From Pelagophyceae sp. CCMP2097 (lineage: Eukaryota; Sar; Pelagophyceae), in NCBI GenBank assembly GCA_026770575.1, contig MU657884.1, forward strand, positions 1 through 17,912: DNA of 17,912 nt, written 5' to 3'. Below the pieces are notes generated by a model. That model ran no database searches and was not told the DNA's origin. It saw only the letters and a program-made list of their open reading frames with translations. This document shows positions 9,081-17,854 of this stretch, piece after piece; within the stretch, counting starts at the first letter, position 1, and every line of letters begins with the position of its first letter. A program made the translations under genes and the position numbers.

Positions 9081-9839
9081 TACTGAGATAGAAATAATGA
9101 ATTAAACCGCAGACAGTTCACTCAAACATAACAATAAAAAACAAAAAGCATAGAAAAAGTGCATTGGTTACCTGATACTCAATTGTTCCCAAAAAAGAGT
9201 GGTTCTGTATTTAATGATTTGGAAAGCCCGGTCTCAGAAAAATTGTCTTTGTGACAAGTGTTCTGACCGCAAAAAAGTTATAATAAAAAAATATTTGCGA
9301 ATGTTTTTGATAAAATAATTGTATTCATTCCCGAGTCGACTTTAAAATCAATTATCGATATCCCTTTTTCCTCGCTTCCGTCTGAACAGATAATCCATGA
9401 ATACAACGAGGATTTTCTCGATTATGTATTGGAATCATGCGAAAAAGATTCTCTTGAATTAATGGATACGGTTGTCTATATCGATGATGCGGCGTCCTTC
9501 TAAAAAATTGAATGGGAAAATGATTTCTAAATTGAACAACTTGATATGTAAACATCGCCATTTGAGATTGACAATTTTTCTTTGTCTGCAAGTCCAAACT
9601 TAACTAAATTGGCCTCTCGACAGTCAGTGTCATGTGTGATAAATTTCGGTTCTAACAACGTGAAAGGATTAAAATTATTTCACGAGGAGTATCTCCCAGA
9701 TATTACGTTTTTAGAGTACATGCAACTACAACCTTTTATTTACAAAAAGAAGGGTGATTTTCTTGGAATAAGATTAGATAAACCGCCCGTTTTCTTCCAT
9801 AATTTTGATATGATTGAGATAAAATCGGATGATAAATAA
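9052..9839 (+). CDS. Unknown viral protein, recoded, several frame breaks
   Basis: Probable start ATG 9052 (MKIGILKKNDTEIEIMN). The frame changes near 9085-9100, near 9235 and at the seven-A run near 9290. The two in-frame TGA at 9252 and 9264 belong to the wrong frame between the last two breaks, where the other frame reads LCDKCSDRKKVIIKK. From about 9295 the frame is continuous (VFIPESTLKSI, VVYIDDAASF, LFHEEYLPDITFLEYMQL) to TAA 9837-9839, passing three internal TAA around 9501-9551. The product would be about 260 residues, acidic in the second half, with a possible CxCxxC metal site. Family unknown. If TAA is sense, the true end may be later. Confidence 0.45.
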
Positions 9840-9846
9840 ATATATA

Positions 9847-10539
9847 ATGAATTAGTAATATGTCGATGGAGAATAAATCAATTTAGAAAAATACAATCAC
9901 AAACAAAATAGAAGTCGGCATCTTTTGAACAATTTTTCAAGAACTGAAAATCGTTAGTATGGACATGAAAATTATATTCCATACTATTCTTTCCCAAGTT
10001 ATAATATAGAGGAAAATAATGTTTTACATACATTCAATAATTTTGCAATTTATATTAATTTAAATATTTGGAATGACAAAGATATTGTAGCAGATGATGT
10101 TGATATTGAAGAAGATTTAAATTAATCTATTTCGTTCGAAGAAGATTATGCTGTGTCCGATAATTCAGAAGATACGTCTGATAATATAACAAATTTCGAG
10201 ATATCAATAAATCGGAGAGTAACAATCCAGATGCTTAAAGATAATCTCGGTGAATTAGGTGTTCAAAATTTACCAAAGTCGAGAACCAAACAACCATATT
10301 TAAATGCTATTGACGGTATTTTATATAATAATGTTTTAATGACAATTCTCGAAATAAAAGGATTTACTTTAAAAAGGAAGGAATCGTCATTGAATCATTT
10401 TAAGATTTTAAAATAAAACTCTCGATGCTATGAAAACTTTTCCCTTCTTTCCTATCAAAAAAAAAATTCATAAGCAAAATTTGTTAATAACATCGAAGGT
10501 GATGCAATCGGGTCAGTTATAACAGAAAAATTGTATTGA
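9847..10539 (+). CDS. Unknown viral protein with a possible SAP-like segment, recoded
   Basis: An uninterrupted 230-codon reading from ATG 9847 to TGA 10537-10539, provided TAG 9853, TAA 9856, TAA 9874, TAG 9955, TAA 10123, TAA 10414 and TAA 10471 are sense. The N-terminal half is Asn/Tyr-rich (RHLLNNFSRTENR, ENYIPYYSFPSYNIEENN). The middle is acidic (DDVDIEEDL, FEEDYAVSDNSEDTSD). The C-terminal half has MLKDNLGELGVQNLPKSRTK, which resembles the helix-extension-helix of SAP/HeH DNA-binding domains; this match is weak. Its last 85 bases overlap the convergent minus-strand gene at 10455-10787, so the functional end may be TAA 10414 if TAA can also terminate. ATG 9847 follows TATATA. Confidence 0.6.
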
Positions 10540-10787
10540 GGCAGTTTATATTTATTGCTTTCGAAAATATTAAAAACAGTTTCAAATCTTTCTTCTACTT
10601 GTTTGATTGGGTTGTTTCCGGGTGAATAGTTATAAACACTCTAAATAGTATCATTATTATCTTTGTTTCGTCCTTATACTTTACTACGTCTATCACTTAG
10701 TTCTTTGATTTTAATAAGTCCGTCTGGTGTTTGATAAGAGCACGCACTTTTTGCTACATCTGCCGTTGTTTTACGTATATATTCCAT
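10455..10787 (-). CDS. Small unknown viral protein on the minus strand, recoded
   Basis: Reading down from ATG 10787-10785 the frame is open for 110 codons to TGA 10457-10455, with one TAA (10676-10674) and one TAG (10643-10641) as sense codons. It starts MEYIRKTTADVAKSACSYQT, continues with DGLIKIKELSDRRSKV, and ends with FVIT-like beta-rich sequence before Phe residues encoded by a ten-A run (plus strand). Under the standard code it would be split into three short pieces. It is the only minus-strand gene of the AT-rich part that I can support. It diverges from the penton-like gene at 10825 with 37 bases between the starts. Family unknown. Confidence 0.55.
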
Positions 10788-10824
10788 ATAGTTAAAAAAT
10801 TATATAATAAAATATATAATAAAG
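10788..10824. promoter_or_regulatory. Divergent AT-rich promoter between two viral genes
   Basis: The 37 bases between the opposed ATG codons at 10787 (minus) and 10825 (plus) contain TATATAATAAAATATATAATAAAG, nearly all A and T. TATATA-type sequence also precedes ATG 4279, 9052, 9847 and 13737, which suggests a shared promoter element. No experiment supports this. Confidence 0.4.
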
Positions 10825-11760
10825 ATGGACCCAATAAATATTTTTCTTGATTCTAATGATGAATATTACCAAAACGAAGTTACACGTTTTAAATTAAATC
10901 AAAATATAGACATTCCAACAGGGTTTAACGCTTACATCCATTTAAAAGAATTCTCTTGTATGAATTCAATATTAAATATATCTGAGAATGTAAGGCTAGA
11001 TTATATAATATATTTTCAAAACAACCGTAAAATTACATCATTTTTTATAATAAGTAGAGGATTCTATTCAAGTGAAGATTTCATAGATGAACTCGACAGA
11101 GCATTCCAATTAAATGACGAAGATGGTAGCCTTACAATTTTTTCCGACAAATTAAATCTTGTTTTCACGATTAAAGAATGTGTCACTCGAAATATAATGA
11201 CTGGGTTTGATTTACTCGAAAGTAAGGCTTTGGAACTCATGAATATTAAAAATGGTATATATGATTCATCCGTATCGTCATTCGCGTGTACAGATTTGAA
11301 TCAAAACATTCAAAATTCACATCTGTGTGTAAGAGAAATTGACTCATATGAGAGAACAAGCGACGTATCGACACGAATTTCTTCAAGGTTAGCAAAGATG
11401 CCTGTTTTAACAGACTTTGGATCTAATATATACTATGATTGTTTGTCGAATCCAAACAAAATACGAATCTCCAATCGTTTGTTATCGAGTGTTTCGATTT
11501 CTCTATTGTTAGATGACTGCCAATCATTCATCCCAGATTATTTTACATGTAGTTTTACTGTTTTTTTTTTCTTCCTGAAAAGCGTGATGAGAAAATGAGC
11601 ATAATCCTAAATGGTCTTTCAGAATCATTCGAAGAAGTTCAGCAAATTAAAAATGAGAATAATTTAAGAGAATCTATAGGACAACCATATTATACAGGCC
11701 TACCTTGTCATTTTCCGAAAAAATAGAAATGCTTAGGAATAAGAGAGATTCTTTTAAATA
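10825..11760 (+). CDS. Penton/minor-capsid-like protein, one frame break
   Basis: Would form the fivefold vertex capsomer. ATG 10825 (MDPINIFLDSND) opens a 240-residue stretch with no internal stop. The pattern resembles pentons of Polintons and adintoviruses: an N-terminal VTRFKLNQNIDIPTGFNAYI strand pair, then a Phe-Ser-Cys-Met-Asn-Ser helix-strand turn, then ISRGFYSSEDFIDELDRAF, close to the G-Y-x-s-x-e-x-L-i-x-x-l-N helix of those proteins. Late parts are FGSNIYYDCLSNP and IRISNRLLSSVSISLLLDD. At the ten-T run (11561-11570) the frame changes; the new frame reads LPEKRDEKMS and on to TAG 11726 and beyond, ending about 11760 or, if TAA/TAG are sense, in the repeat before ATG 11842. The family call rests on pattern only. 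Next downstream are a small protein and the capsid-like gene. Confidence 0.45.
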
Positions 11761-11763
11761 ATG

Positions 11764-11814
11764 CAAATAAATTCAAATAAATTCAAATAAAATCCAAATA
11801 AATTCAAATAAATT
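11764..11814 (+). repeat. Tandem 10-bp AAATAAATTC repeat
   Basis: Five imperfect copies of the ten-base unit AAATAAATTC, the third with an extra base (AAATAAAATCC). It lies at the 3' end of the penton-like gene. It may be spacer, or, under the recoded reading, an Asn/Gln/Ile-rich tail. Confidence 0.7.
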
Positions 11815-11841
11815 CTATTTATAATATATTTTTATTATTTA

Positions 11842-12321
11842 ATGAATAATAATCAAAAGCAGCCTCCTACAAACCTTGAAACAATTGTTTCACCAGGTCA
11901 TACTTATCAATTAAACCCTGTTTCAAATCAAAATTTTATAAAAATGAGAAAAAAATTGAATTAAAAATAAAATAGTAATAATAACAACAATTATTAACTC
12001 AACAATGATAACTTAATAAAATTCAACGATGTCACAAGTGCATTTACAAGCGGTGGGGACTAAATGATGGGATATTCAACAACAATTGGATTCCTACAAC
12101 CCGAATAAATACCGAAAGCGCTCCCAATCGCTGGATTAGGCCTTTTAATGAAACAAACTTCCAATATTTAAAAAGAGTCAGAAAAGGTTGTCAAAAAGGT
12201 TTAAAAAGAAGGTATTCAAAATTAAGACCCAAAGGTTTTAAAAAAAATAGAAAAAATCTGCATTTTGATTTTATGTAGTTCAAATTTAATATGTTGTAGG
12301 ATATTATGGATATCAAAATGA
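11842..12321 (+). CDS. Small capsid-cluster protein, fully open only if TAA is sense
   Basis: The cleanest recoded gene. ATG 11842 to TGA 12319-12321 is 159 codons without a frame break, containing eight TAA codons (11962, 11968, 11995, 12061, 12106, 12169, 12202, 12223) and no internal TGA. The terminal TGA overlaps ATG 12318 of the next gene in ATGA form. The start is MNNNQKQPPTNLETIV, followed by an Asn-rich linker, a hydrophobic patch ALPIAGLGLLM, and a Lys/Glu helix containing SEKVVKKV. A small protein with a short hydrophobic patch between penton and hexon genes recalls the position of adenovirus minor core/cement proteins (pVII, pX, pVI), but no homology can be claimed. Under the standard code it would be a 40-residue stub. 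Confidence 0.7.
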
Positions 12322-13637
12322 GTATGTCCGACCTTTTCGTTTAAAAAAATATGTTCGATATCCTGATGGCTCAATCATTTATTGTACTCCGCAGAATATT
12401 GGTAGTGCATTCAAATGTGGTGACATGATACGGTTCAACGTAATAGGTTTACTTTCTCATCAATATCTTGACCCCCGTGCATCGTCCCTGCGTATAAAGG
12501 TAAAAAATACAACACCCGGGTATAAACATTGTACATCTTCCGCTGGTATTTTCACCTCATTTGATTCAATTGACTTGTCACAAAGTGAAACCACTCTCTC
12601 ATCGTATAAAACTTATGGTATTAAGGGCTCACTTATTAAAAAAAGGAGACAAACTGCGTCCTCGTATACAGGGGTTGGTACTATGTCTGGAATGCTTTTC
12701 GATGATATTAATGCCGATTATTCGGGTAATGTTCCATCACCAAAAATGGGGCAAAGAGGTGCAACAATCGAAGCATCAAAATCGATTGTATTTTGTGACG
12801 CTATTTCAAACCACGCAAGTCTTATAATACTAAAAAAATGGTACCACTTTTCTCAAGCAGCCCGCTCGAATTAAGTTTTTACGCTTGATCCACTTTACTA
12901 CTCTGGATTTTAACACAGAAAACATAGAGGTACTCCCTTCGAATGCCATCGAATTTAGTGACGTGGAGTTAGTTTTAACCATCGTTCAATTAAATGAAGC
13001 AACAAATTCACAAATTCTTGAAATGCAAGATGAGAAATTTTTGGTTGAAACGAAGTCATAAATTTCAACTGGATATACCATTCCTGCAAACCCAGGCAAT
13101 CATTCTTTAAATCTTGGGTTATCTGTACGCAGTTTAATGATCATCTCTCTTTTTCAAACACCAAAATCAAACGACGACGGTACCAAGTTCACAGGACCAT
13201 CACACCATGATAATAATTATTGTTTCATCAAGAATCATTTAAAGAATTATTGTCTCTCTATTTATGGGAGCCTTGTTGAAGCCCCTCTTCTCGTTCGTTG
13301 TGAACCTGCTGAATCGATGTGCATGTGTATGATTGCGGCTGGAAAATTGGGTGATACGTATGATACACCAATTTCACTCACACGGAAATATTTCGAATTT
13401 GATTCATACAATGGTACGGTTGTGGGTTCTTTCGTCGGGGACTTAAACCTATGTAGTAATAGGGAGCGTGAAGAAGACGTTTGTTCAGACAAGAATACAT
13501 ATGCGCCAACAACAAATTTGTCTCTCAAATACGGGGAGAAGGCTAAAGCATCACAGAACCTATGTGTTATATCTGAATTTAAACAGGTGTGCGTTCTTAA
13601 TATGTCCGGTAGCGGGTTGTGGTCTGTTATTCAATAA
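12318..13637 (+). pseudogene. Major-capsid-like (double jelly-roll type) protein, frame-broken
   Basis: Probably the hexon-type capsid protein. From ATG 12318 (MSMSDLFV, TAA 12342) the frame changes near 12365. It then reads YPDGSIIYCTPQNI, FKCGDMIRFNVIG and YLDPRASSLRIKV, which fits the first strands of double-jelly-roll capsid proteins of Polinton-like viruses (a G-D-x-I-x-F strand followed by D-P-x-x-S-x-L). Two more frame changes lie at a seven-A run near 12835 and near 12885. The last part is continuous from about 12886 to 13637 through TAA 13059, with YTIPANPGNHSLNLGLSVRS and LIVRCEP-like strands, resembling the second jelly roll. Size (about 440 residues) and position after a penton-like gene fit. 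Identification is by pattern only; a structure prediction would settle it. Confidence 0.45.
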
Positions 13638-13736
13638 TTAAAAATAAAATAATTAAATAATTAAATAATTAAACAATAAATTAATAAATTAATAATTAAA
13701 ATAATTAAAATAATTAAAATAATGTAATTATATAGA
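13638..13736. repeat. A/T-only spacer of AATTAAAT-type repeats
   Basis: Nearly pure A and T made of overlapping ATAATTAAA units, between the capsid-like and fibre-like genes. It holds no TGA in any plus-strand frame until TGA 13738, which overlaps ATG 13737. It is probably an intergenic spacer; if TAA is always sense, the capsid gene would read through it. Confidence 0.55.
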
Positions 13737-16700
13737 ATGAGGAACAATTATAGAAGCATTTTAAAAACAACGATATTAAAGCGAGATTAAATTAAAAACC
13801 GCAGGGTAAAATATTGAATTAGTTGATAACGTGATAAATGCGAAACTATCTATTGTTGGAGGAAAAAATATCGAAATAAATGGGAATATTATAACATCGA
13901 CCCTCGTATATGACGATACGAAAAAGGAAGATATTTTATAAATAAAAACAGAAATAATAAATGATAAAGACGAGAAAATTAGAAATATAGAAAAAGTACC
14001 ATTTATTTCAAGGAGAGGTATTGTGATTTCTTCGAATGATAAAATTTCTTTAGACGAGTATTTCAGCAGTTAGGAAGAAACTGCCATCATTTATTATTAA
14101 AAAGAAATTGTGGACGATAAAATTCATTCTGCCTCATCGGTACAGAAAAAAAGAGATGAAATCGGTGCTATGGCGAATCGACCCTCCTCAGGTGTGAATT
14201 AATTTCCTGAAACAAACCTCTTAACAACCAATGGACTGAGTGAGATTCAGAAAGTAAGCTGTGGTCTCAGATTCAATAACCATCAAGGATTTAATTTACA
14301 TACTATTCAATATGGAAATAAATTCAAATTTTTAGATAATTCGATTCAGACACTTTCACAAATCAGTTTAAACCCAGAAATAATTTCAATTCGCAATGAA
14401 TTCAATTAAGCATTTGAAATAATAAATGAAGACATAAAATCGGTTGATCAAAAAAAACATGGTACTCTTATTAAAGTATCTCAGCAGAATCAATTGATTG
14501 CTACAAATTTAATAATAGTAGATGATGCTTTAAAGAAAGCAATTAATCTTGTACAAATTGGAATCAATTTTAATTAAAACTTGAATAAAATTTAAACTTA
14601 TCGCTTTTATAATGATTTGAATATTTTTAAAGAGAATTTAGATTTTAAGTATGAAGACTTGAAAAGGAATATAATTCCTCAACGTGCGTTGAAAATAGAA
14701 GTGGATAAAACTGAGATAAATCTTGCAAATTCAATAAATTCAGAGAAAATCCGCGCCATTAATTAAGAGGCTGTTATTGCCACCTCAATTACTGATGAAA
14801 AAAATCGAGCGCTTGAATCAGAAGTTGATAAAACGACTCGATTACCAGCGTTGTTACCTGAAATTGAATTAACATTATACATTTTGCGATTTGGTAACAA
14901 CGATGGAAACACTGACTATAAATAAAACAAAGACTAATCATTTTATCTTGACCGTAGTTTTCAAATTGAGAGTATGCATACTCATACCTCCCCAGTTTTT
15001 GAAAACATTATCTGGTCGGAAATTCCAATTTCAAATAATACAACATTCGCTTCGAGAATAGGAGAAAATACCCGGTTAGTACTCGATAGGGGTGAGTACC
15101 GTTTCTTCAGCAATCTGGATGAACGATAAAACCCGTACAATCGCAGAAAATTTTTAAATAGCTAACATGAGATATTGCTTTTCACTAATACACATATGTA
15201 TTCACCAAACCCCGACAAAAGTAATGATGCTACAACTCACATAAAACAGTTGTTTTTTAACAAGCAGGAAGTAACCTTATTGTTGCAAATTTACTTGGTG
15301 GAAAAATTGTTTCTAACATTAAATTTACGCAAGTGCAAGCCATTAGTAGTTTTAACATATAGGAAATTATTTTTTTCCTTTATTTGCAAGGAGGGAAAAA
15401 AAACTTTGCAAACAGGTTATACACAAACGGGGGCAAACGAAACCGGATTATTTAATCTTATTCAACAAAGTCAACGGTTTGCGATATTTGAACAAGACTC
15501 CTTAAATATATATATAAAAAAATAAGTTGAATAATAGCATTTTACCACAATATAGTTTAAATACACAACTCGTTGATTCAGATTCTATTAAAATTGGTGC
15601 AGGTTCTATTAGTGAGGTTAATTCAATTGTAATTGGTTAGAATTCGAATTGTACTTTTACAAATTCGACGGTCCTCGGGAATAATGTCACATCACAAAGG
15701 AACAATTCGTTATGCATATCTAATATTCGAGCATTACAAACGAACTCTTAATTCTTCTACAATAATGATACAAAAGAAGTCAGTTTCGGAAACAATAATT
15801 CCACAGTAAACGGTACCAACAATCAGGGAGAGCAAGGACCTCCTGGCGAAAAGGGTGATACGGGCGACAACTCAAAGTACTCGGCAACAAGAGGCTTGAC
15901 ACTGTTGGATAATGCATTTTCTGTCAACTCTGATATTCTTACTAAAAGCGAGATTTTTTTACAAAATTTTATAATCAAGAAATTATTGATGAAAAATTTA
16001 AAACATTTCAGAATTATACCTTTGGTCGGGGAATAACTAAACCAGTTGATAATATAGTTTCACTCAATACAGAGATTTTGGACCAATCAGAAACCGCGAA
16101 TTTAAACTTTATTATAAATGAGGTAAATGAAAAATTTGATACATTTTAGAATTTTACCTATGCTCGAGGGATAATTAAATCAGTTAATAATATAGTTTTC
16201 GTTGATTCTACTTTTTTCGACAAAGATAAAAATGCTCTTATTTATTATACTGAAGATGAGTTAAATTCTTAATTCCAGAATTTGCCACGTTATCCCTCTG
16301 GAAGAGGGCTAAATAAATCGGATAATAATTTATTCAGCATAAACAGTGATTTTAATAATAAACTGGAAAATCAGCAAATATATAACAATAAATCGAAAAT
16401 AAATTAAAAATAAATAAAGAAATAATTTCTGTAAGTATAGGATTGAATTACGTAAACCAAGTTATAAGCCTCAAAGATGAATTATTATCTGATTTGGAAA
16501 TTAGTGAACGATATTAAGACAAAGAAACGATTGATAATAAAATTTCTCAAAATAACAACACCACTTCCATGATACGAAACGAATTAGAGAGGGCAGTATC
16601 AGCACCAAATTCTGGTATTTCATATGATATAGTTAGTTCAACTTTATCAATCAATGTTTTTAATGAAGCTCGTAAACTTACTGATAGGATTTCATTCCGG

Positions 16701-17481
16701 AATAGTAAAGGGTATGACATTTTTTCATTGAGATTTTCATCTGTCTTTTCGTTTACTGATTCAGTTTCAAATTTGAGTCAGATTGAATTAAACTCAGTCA
16801 GTTTTTACAACAGAAGCCAAACTCGTGATAAAATTATTGAAGAAATTGCTGGTATTGAAGGAAAAAATTCTGTTTTGAGAACAGTGAGAAATTACTTCCT
16901 TAGAGATTCAAATAGTTTCAAAATGATTGGCGATGTTATCTCGAAAGCAAGTATGAAACCGTACCTGAATGGAATTGAATTTCGTCAGGATACTTCATTA
17001 ATAAACGCATTAAATATGTTTTTCGATTCAGATTTTTTTTAAATATTACAAGCGGTGTTCTAAATAACGTTTCGAATATCACTATATCTAAAAAGAAAAA
17101 ATTGAGATAGTATCATGCGGTCGTTTTGGTGTTATTCGCGACTTGAATTATAAAATGGTCTTTACAAATTTCAATGGAGGTTAATATGATGCGGATTCAA
17201 ATATGAATATTGTATGGAACGAAAGGGGTTAAGTTGAAGGAATTAGAAGGCAGCGTTTTTATTTCATCAATTATCTTAAATCAGATCAATGTCAAATACA
17301 TTTTACACCACGATATTTTACATTGGACCATCGAAAAAATAAATTCATTTCAACAGAAGGCCAAGCGTCCTCGTTTTTCGAAGTTGAGATGAAAAACTTT
17401 AATTTTGATACCAGCATGGATTTTTTAATCGTAGTTTATGTGGAAGTATAATTTTTTGTTGTTGTTGTCTTAGTAATATGA
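13737..17481 (+). pseudogene. Giant fibre-like protein: coiled stalk, YadA-like head, collagen-like and GRG shaft repeats; frame-broken
   Basis: Likely a trimeric attachment fibre. Frame 13741-15522 is open for 594 codons with 15 TAA/TAG (for example 13807, 13939, TAG 14071, 14200, 14407, 14575, 14764, 15127) and no TGA. It has heptad-like stretches and beta-rich blocks. After a slip at a seven-A run (15516-15522) comes SIKIGAGSISEVNSIVIG and STVLGNNV, matching the spacing of YadA-type head repeats. A short collagen-like run, GEQGPPGEKGDTG, follows at about 15828-15866. After a slip at seven T (15954-15960), roughly 45-residue units carry RGL or GRG followed by DN and a short strand. More slips lie near 16410, 17036 (eight T) and 17092. 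The last frame ends at TGA 17479-17481, overlapping ATG 17478. It could be two or more genes. Confidence 0.55.
15890..16350 (+). repeat. Coding shaft repeats of the fibre-like gene (four units)
   Basis: Four protein-level repeats: ATRGLTLLDNAFSVNSD, FGRGITKPVDNIVSLNTE, YARGIIKSVNNIVFVDST and SGRGLNKSDNNLFSINSD, spaced about 45 residues apart with variable linkers. The three later units are each preceded by F-[Q]-N plus an aromatic or Leu. They resemble the short Gly-Leu-turn repeats of viral fibre shafts. The codon at the F-x-N position is CAG at 16009, TAG at 16147 and CAG at 16276. Confidence 0.7.
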
Positions 17482-17635
17482 TGAGATTAATAATTAAATT
17501 CATAAAAAATATCTGATTAAAGTTTTAGGGCCAGAAAAAATAAGGAAAGAACTCATTGAAGCGATTAATATGCACGTTGATACTCCAATGATTAATGAGG
17601 AGGCTGAAGAAAAAGGTATATTTAGCTATCTTTGA
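17478..17635 (+). CDS. Small unknown viral protein, one frame break
   Basis: ATG 17478 overlaps the TGA of the fibre-like gene (ATGA). The reading MMRLIIKFIK changes frame at the six-A run near 17503 and continues LIKVLGPEKIRKELIEAI, then MINEEAEEKGIFSYL, to TGA 17633-17635. About 52 residues, helical and amphipathic in appearance. No family recognised. There is no in-frame TAA or TAG in the second part. Confidence 0.4.
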
Positions 17636-17791
17636 CGTGTTTGGTCAAAAAAAAAATAATAATAATAATTTATACGGATAATGCGCTGGGTTCTTCTTTT
17701 CCATCCACTTCATTTGCTGTTTCATTTAATGGTTCATTTACTGTTTCATTTAATGGTTCAACGAAATCTTTCCCTAATTTTGTTATTTTTC
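17636..17791. other. Low-complexity stretch with possible coding on either strand
   Basis: Contains a ten-A run, an AAT microsatellite (about 17656-17670) and a 24-bp tandem duplication. The minus strand reads EPLNETVNEPLNETANEVDG, acidic and repetitive, but I see no ATG for it. The plus strand reads FPSTSFAVSFNGSFTVSFNG. Neither can be chosen with confidence. Confidence 0.3.
17709..17756 (+). repeat. 24-bp tandem duplication
   Basis: TTCATTTGCTGTTTCATTTA plus ATGG (17709-17732) is repeated at 17733-17756 with one mismatch (G to A at base 8 of the unit). The unit length is divisible by three, as expected for a repeat inside a coding region. Confidence 0.8.
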
Positions 17792-17854
17792 AGGACCCGA
17801 AGGGTCCTTGCCGTTTATTCAACGTCAGTTTACGGCAAGGGCCCTTCGGGTCCT
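17792..17854. repeat. GC-rich hairpin: 23-bp stem, 17-base loop
   Basis: Arms 17792-17814 and 17832-17854 are complementary at 22 of 23 positions, the exception being a G-T wobble. Each arm also contains a smaller inverted repeat of the GGACCC-GAA-GGGTCC type. It is far richer in G and C than its surroundings. It could be a terminator-like or processing hairpin, a small foldback element, or an end structure of the viral element. Confidence 0.8.

Noticed and set aside
9252..9266. Two in-frame TGA codons as evidence against TGA being the sole stop
   Set aside because: They lie between two apparent frame breaks (near 9235 and the seven-A run near 9290). In that interval the other frame reads as protein without TGA.
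13640..13736. CRISPR-like array or origin repeats in the AT spacer
   Set aside because: The units are short, overlapping AT-only words with no unique spacers; simple low-complexity sequence explains them.
15175..15525. A separate 116-residue gene
   Set aside because: It is the continuation of the same frame as 13741-15174 and looks separate only if TAA 15163 is treated as a stop.
374..17481. Explaining all TAA/TAG codons by C-to-T mutation of a dead virus (RIP-like decay)
   Set aside because: Not fully excluded, but in-frame TGA from CGA or TGG is essentially absent in the coherent frames, CAA and CAG remain common, and gene ends are TGA. Recoding is the simpler reading.
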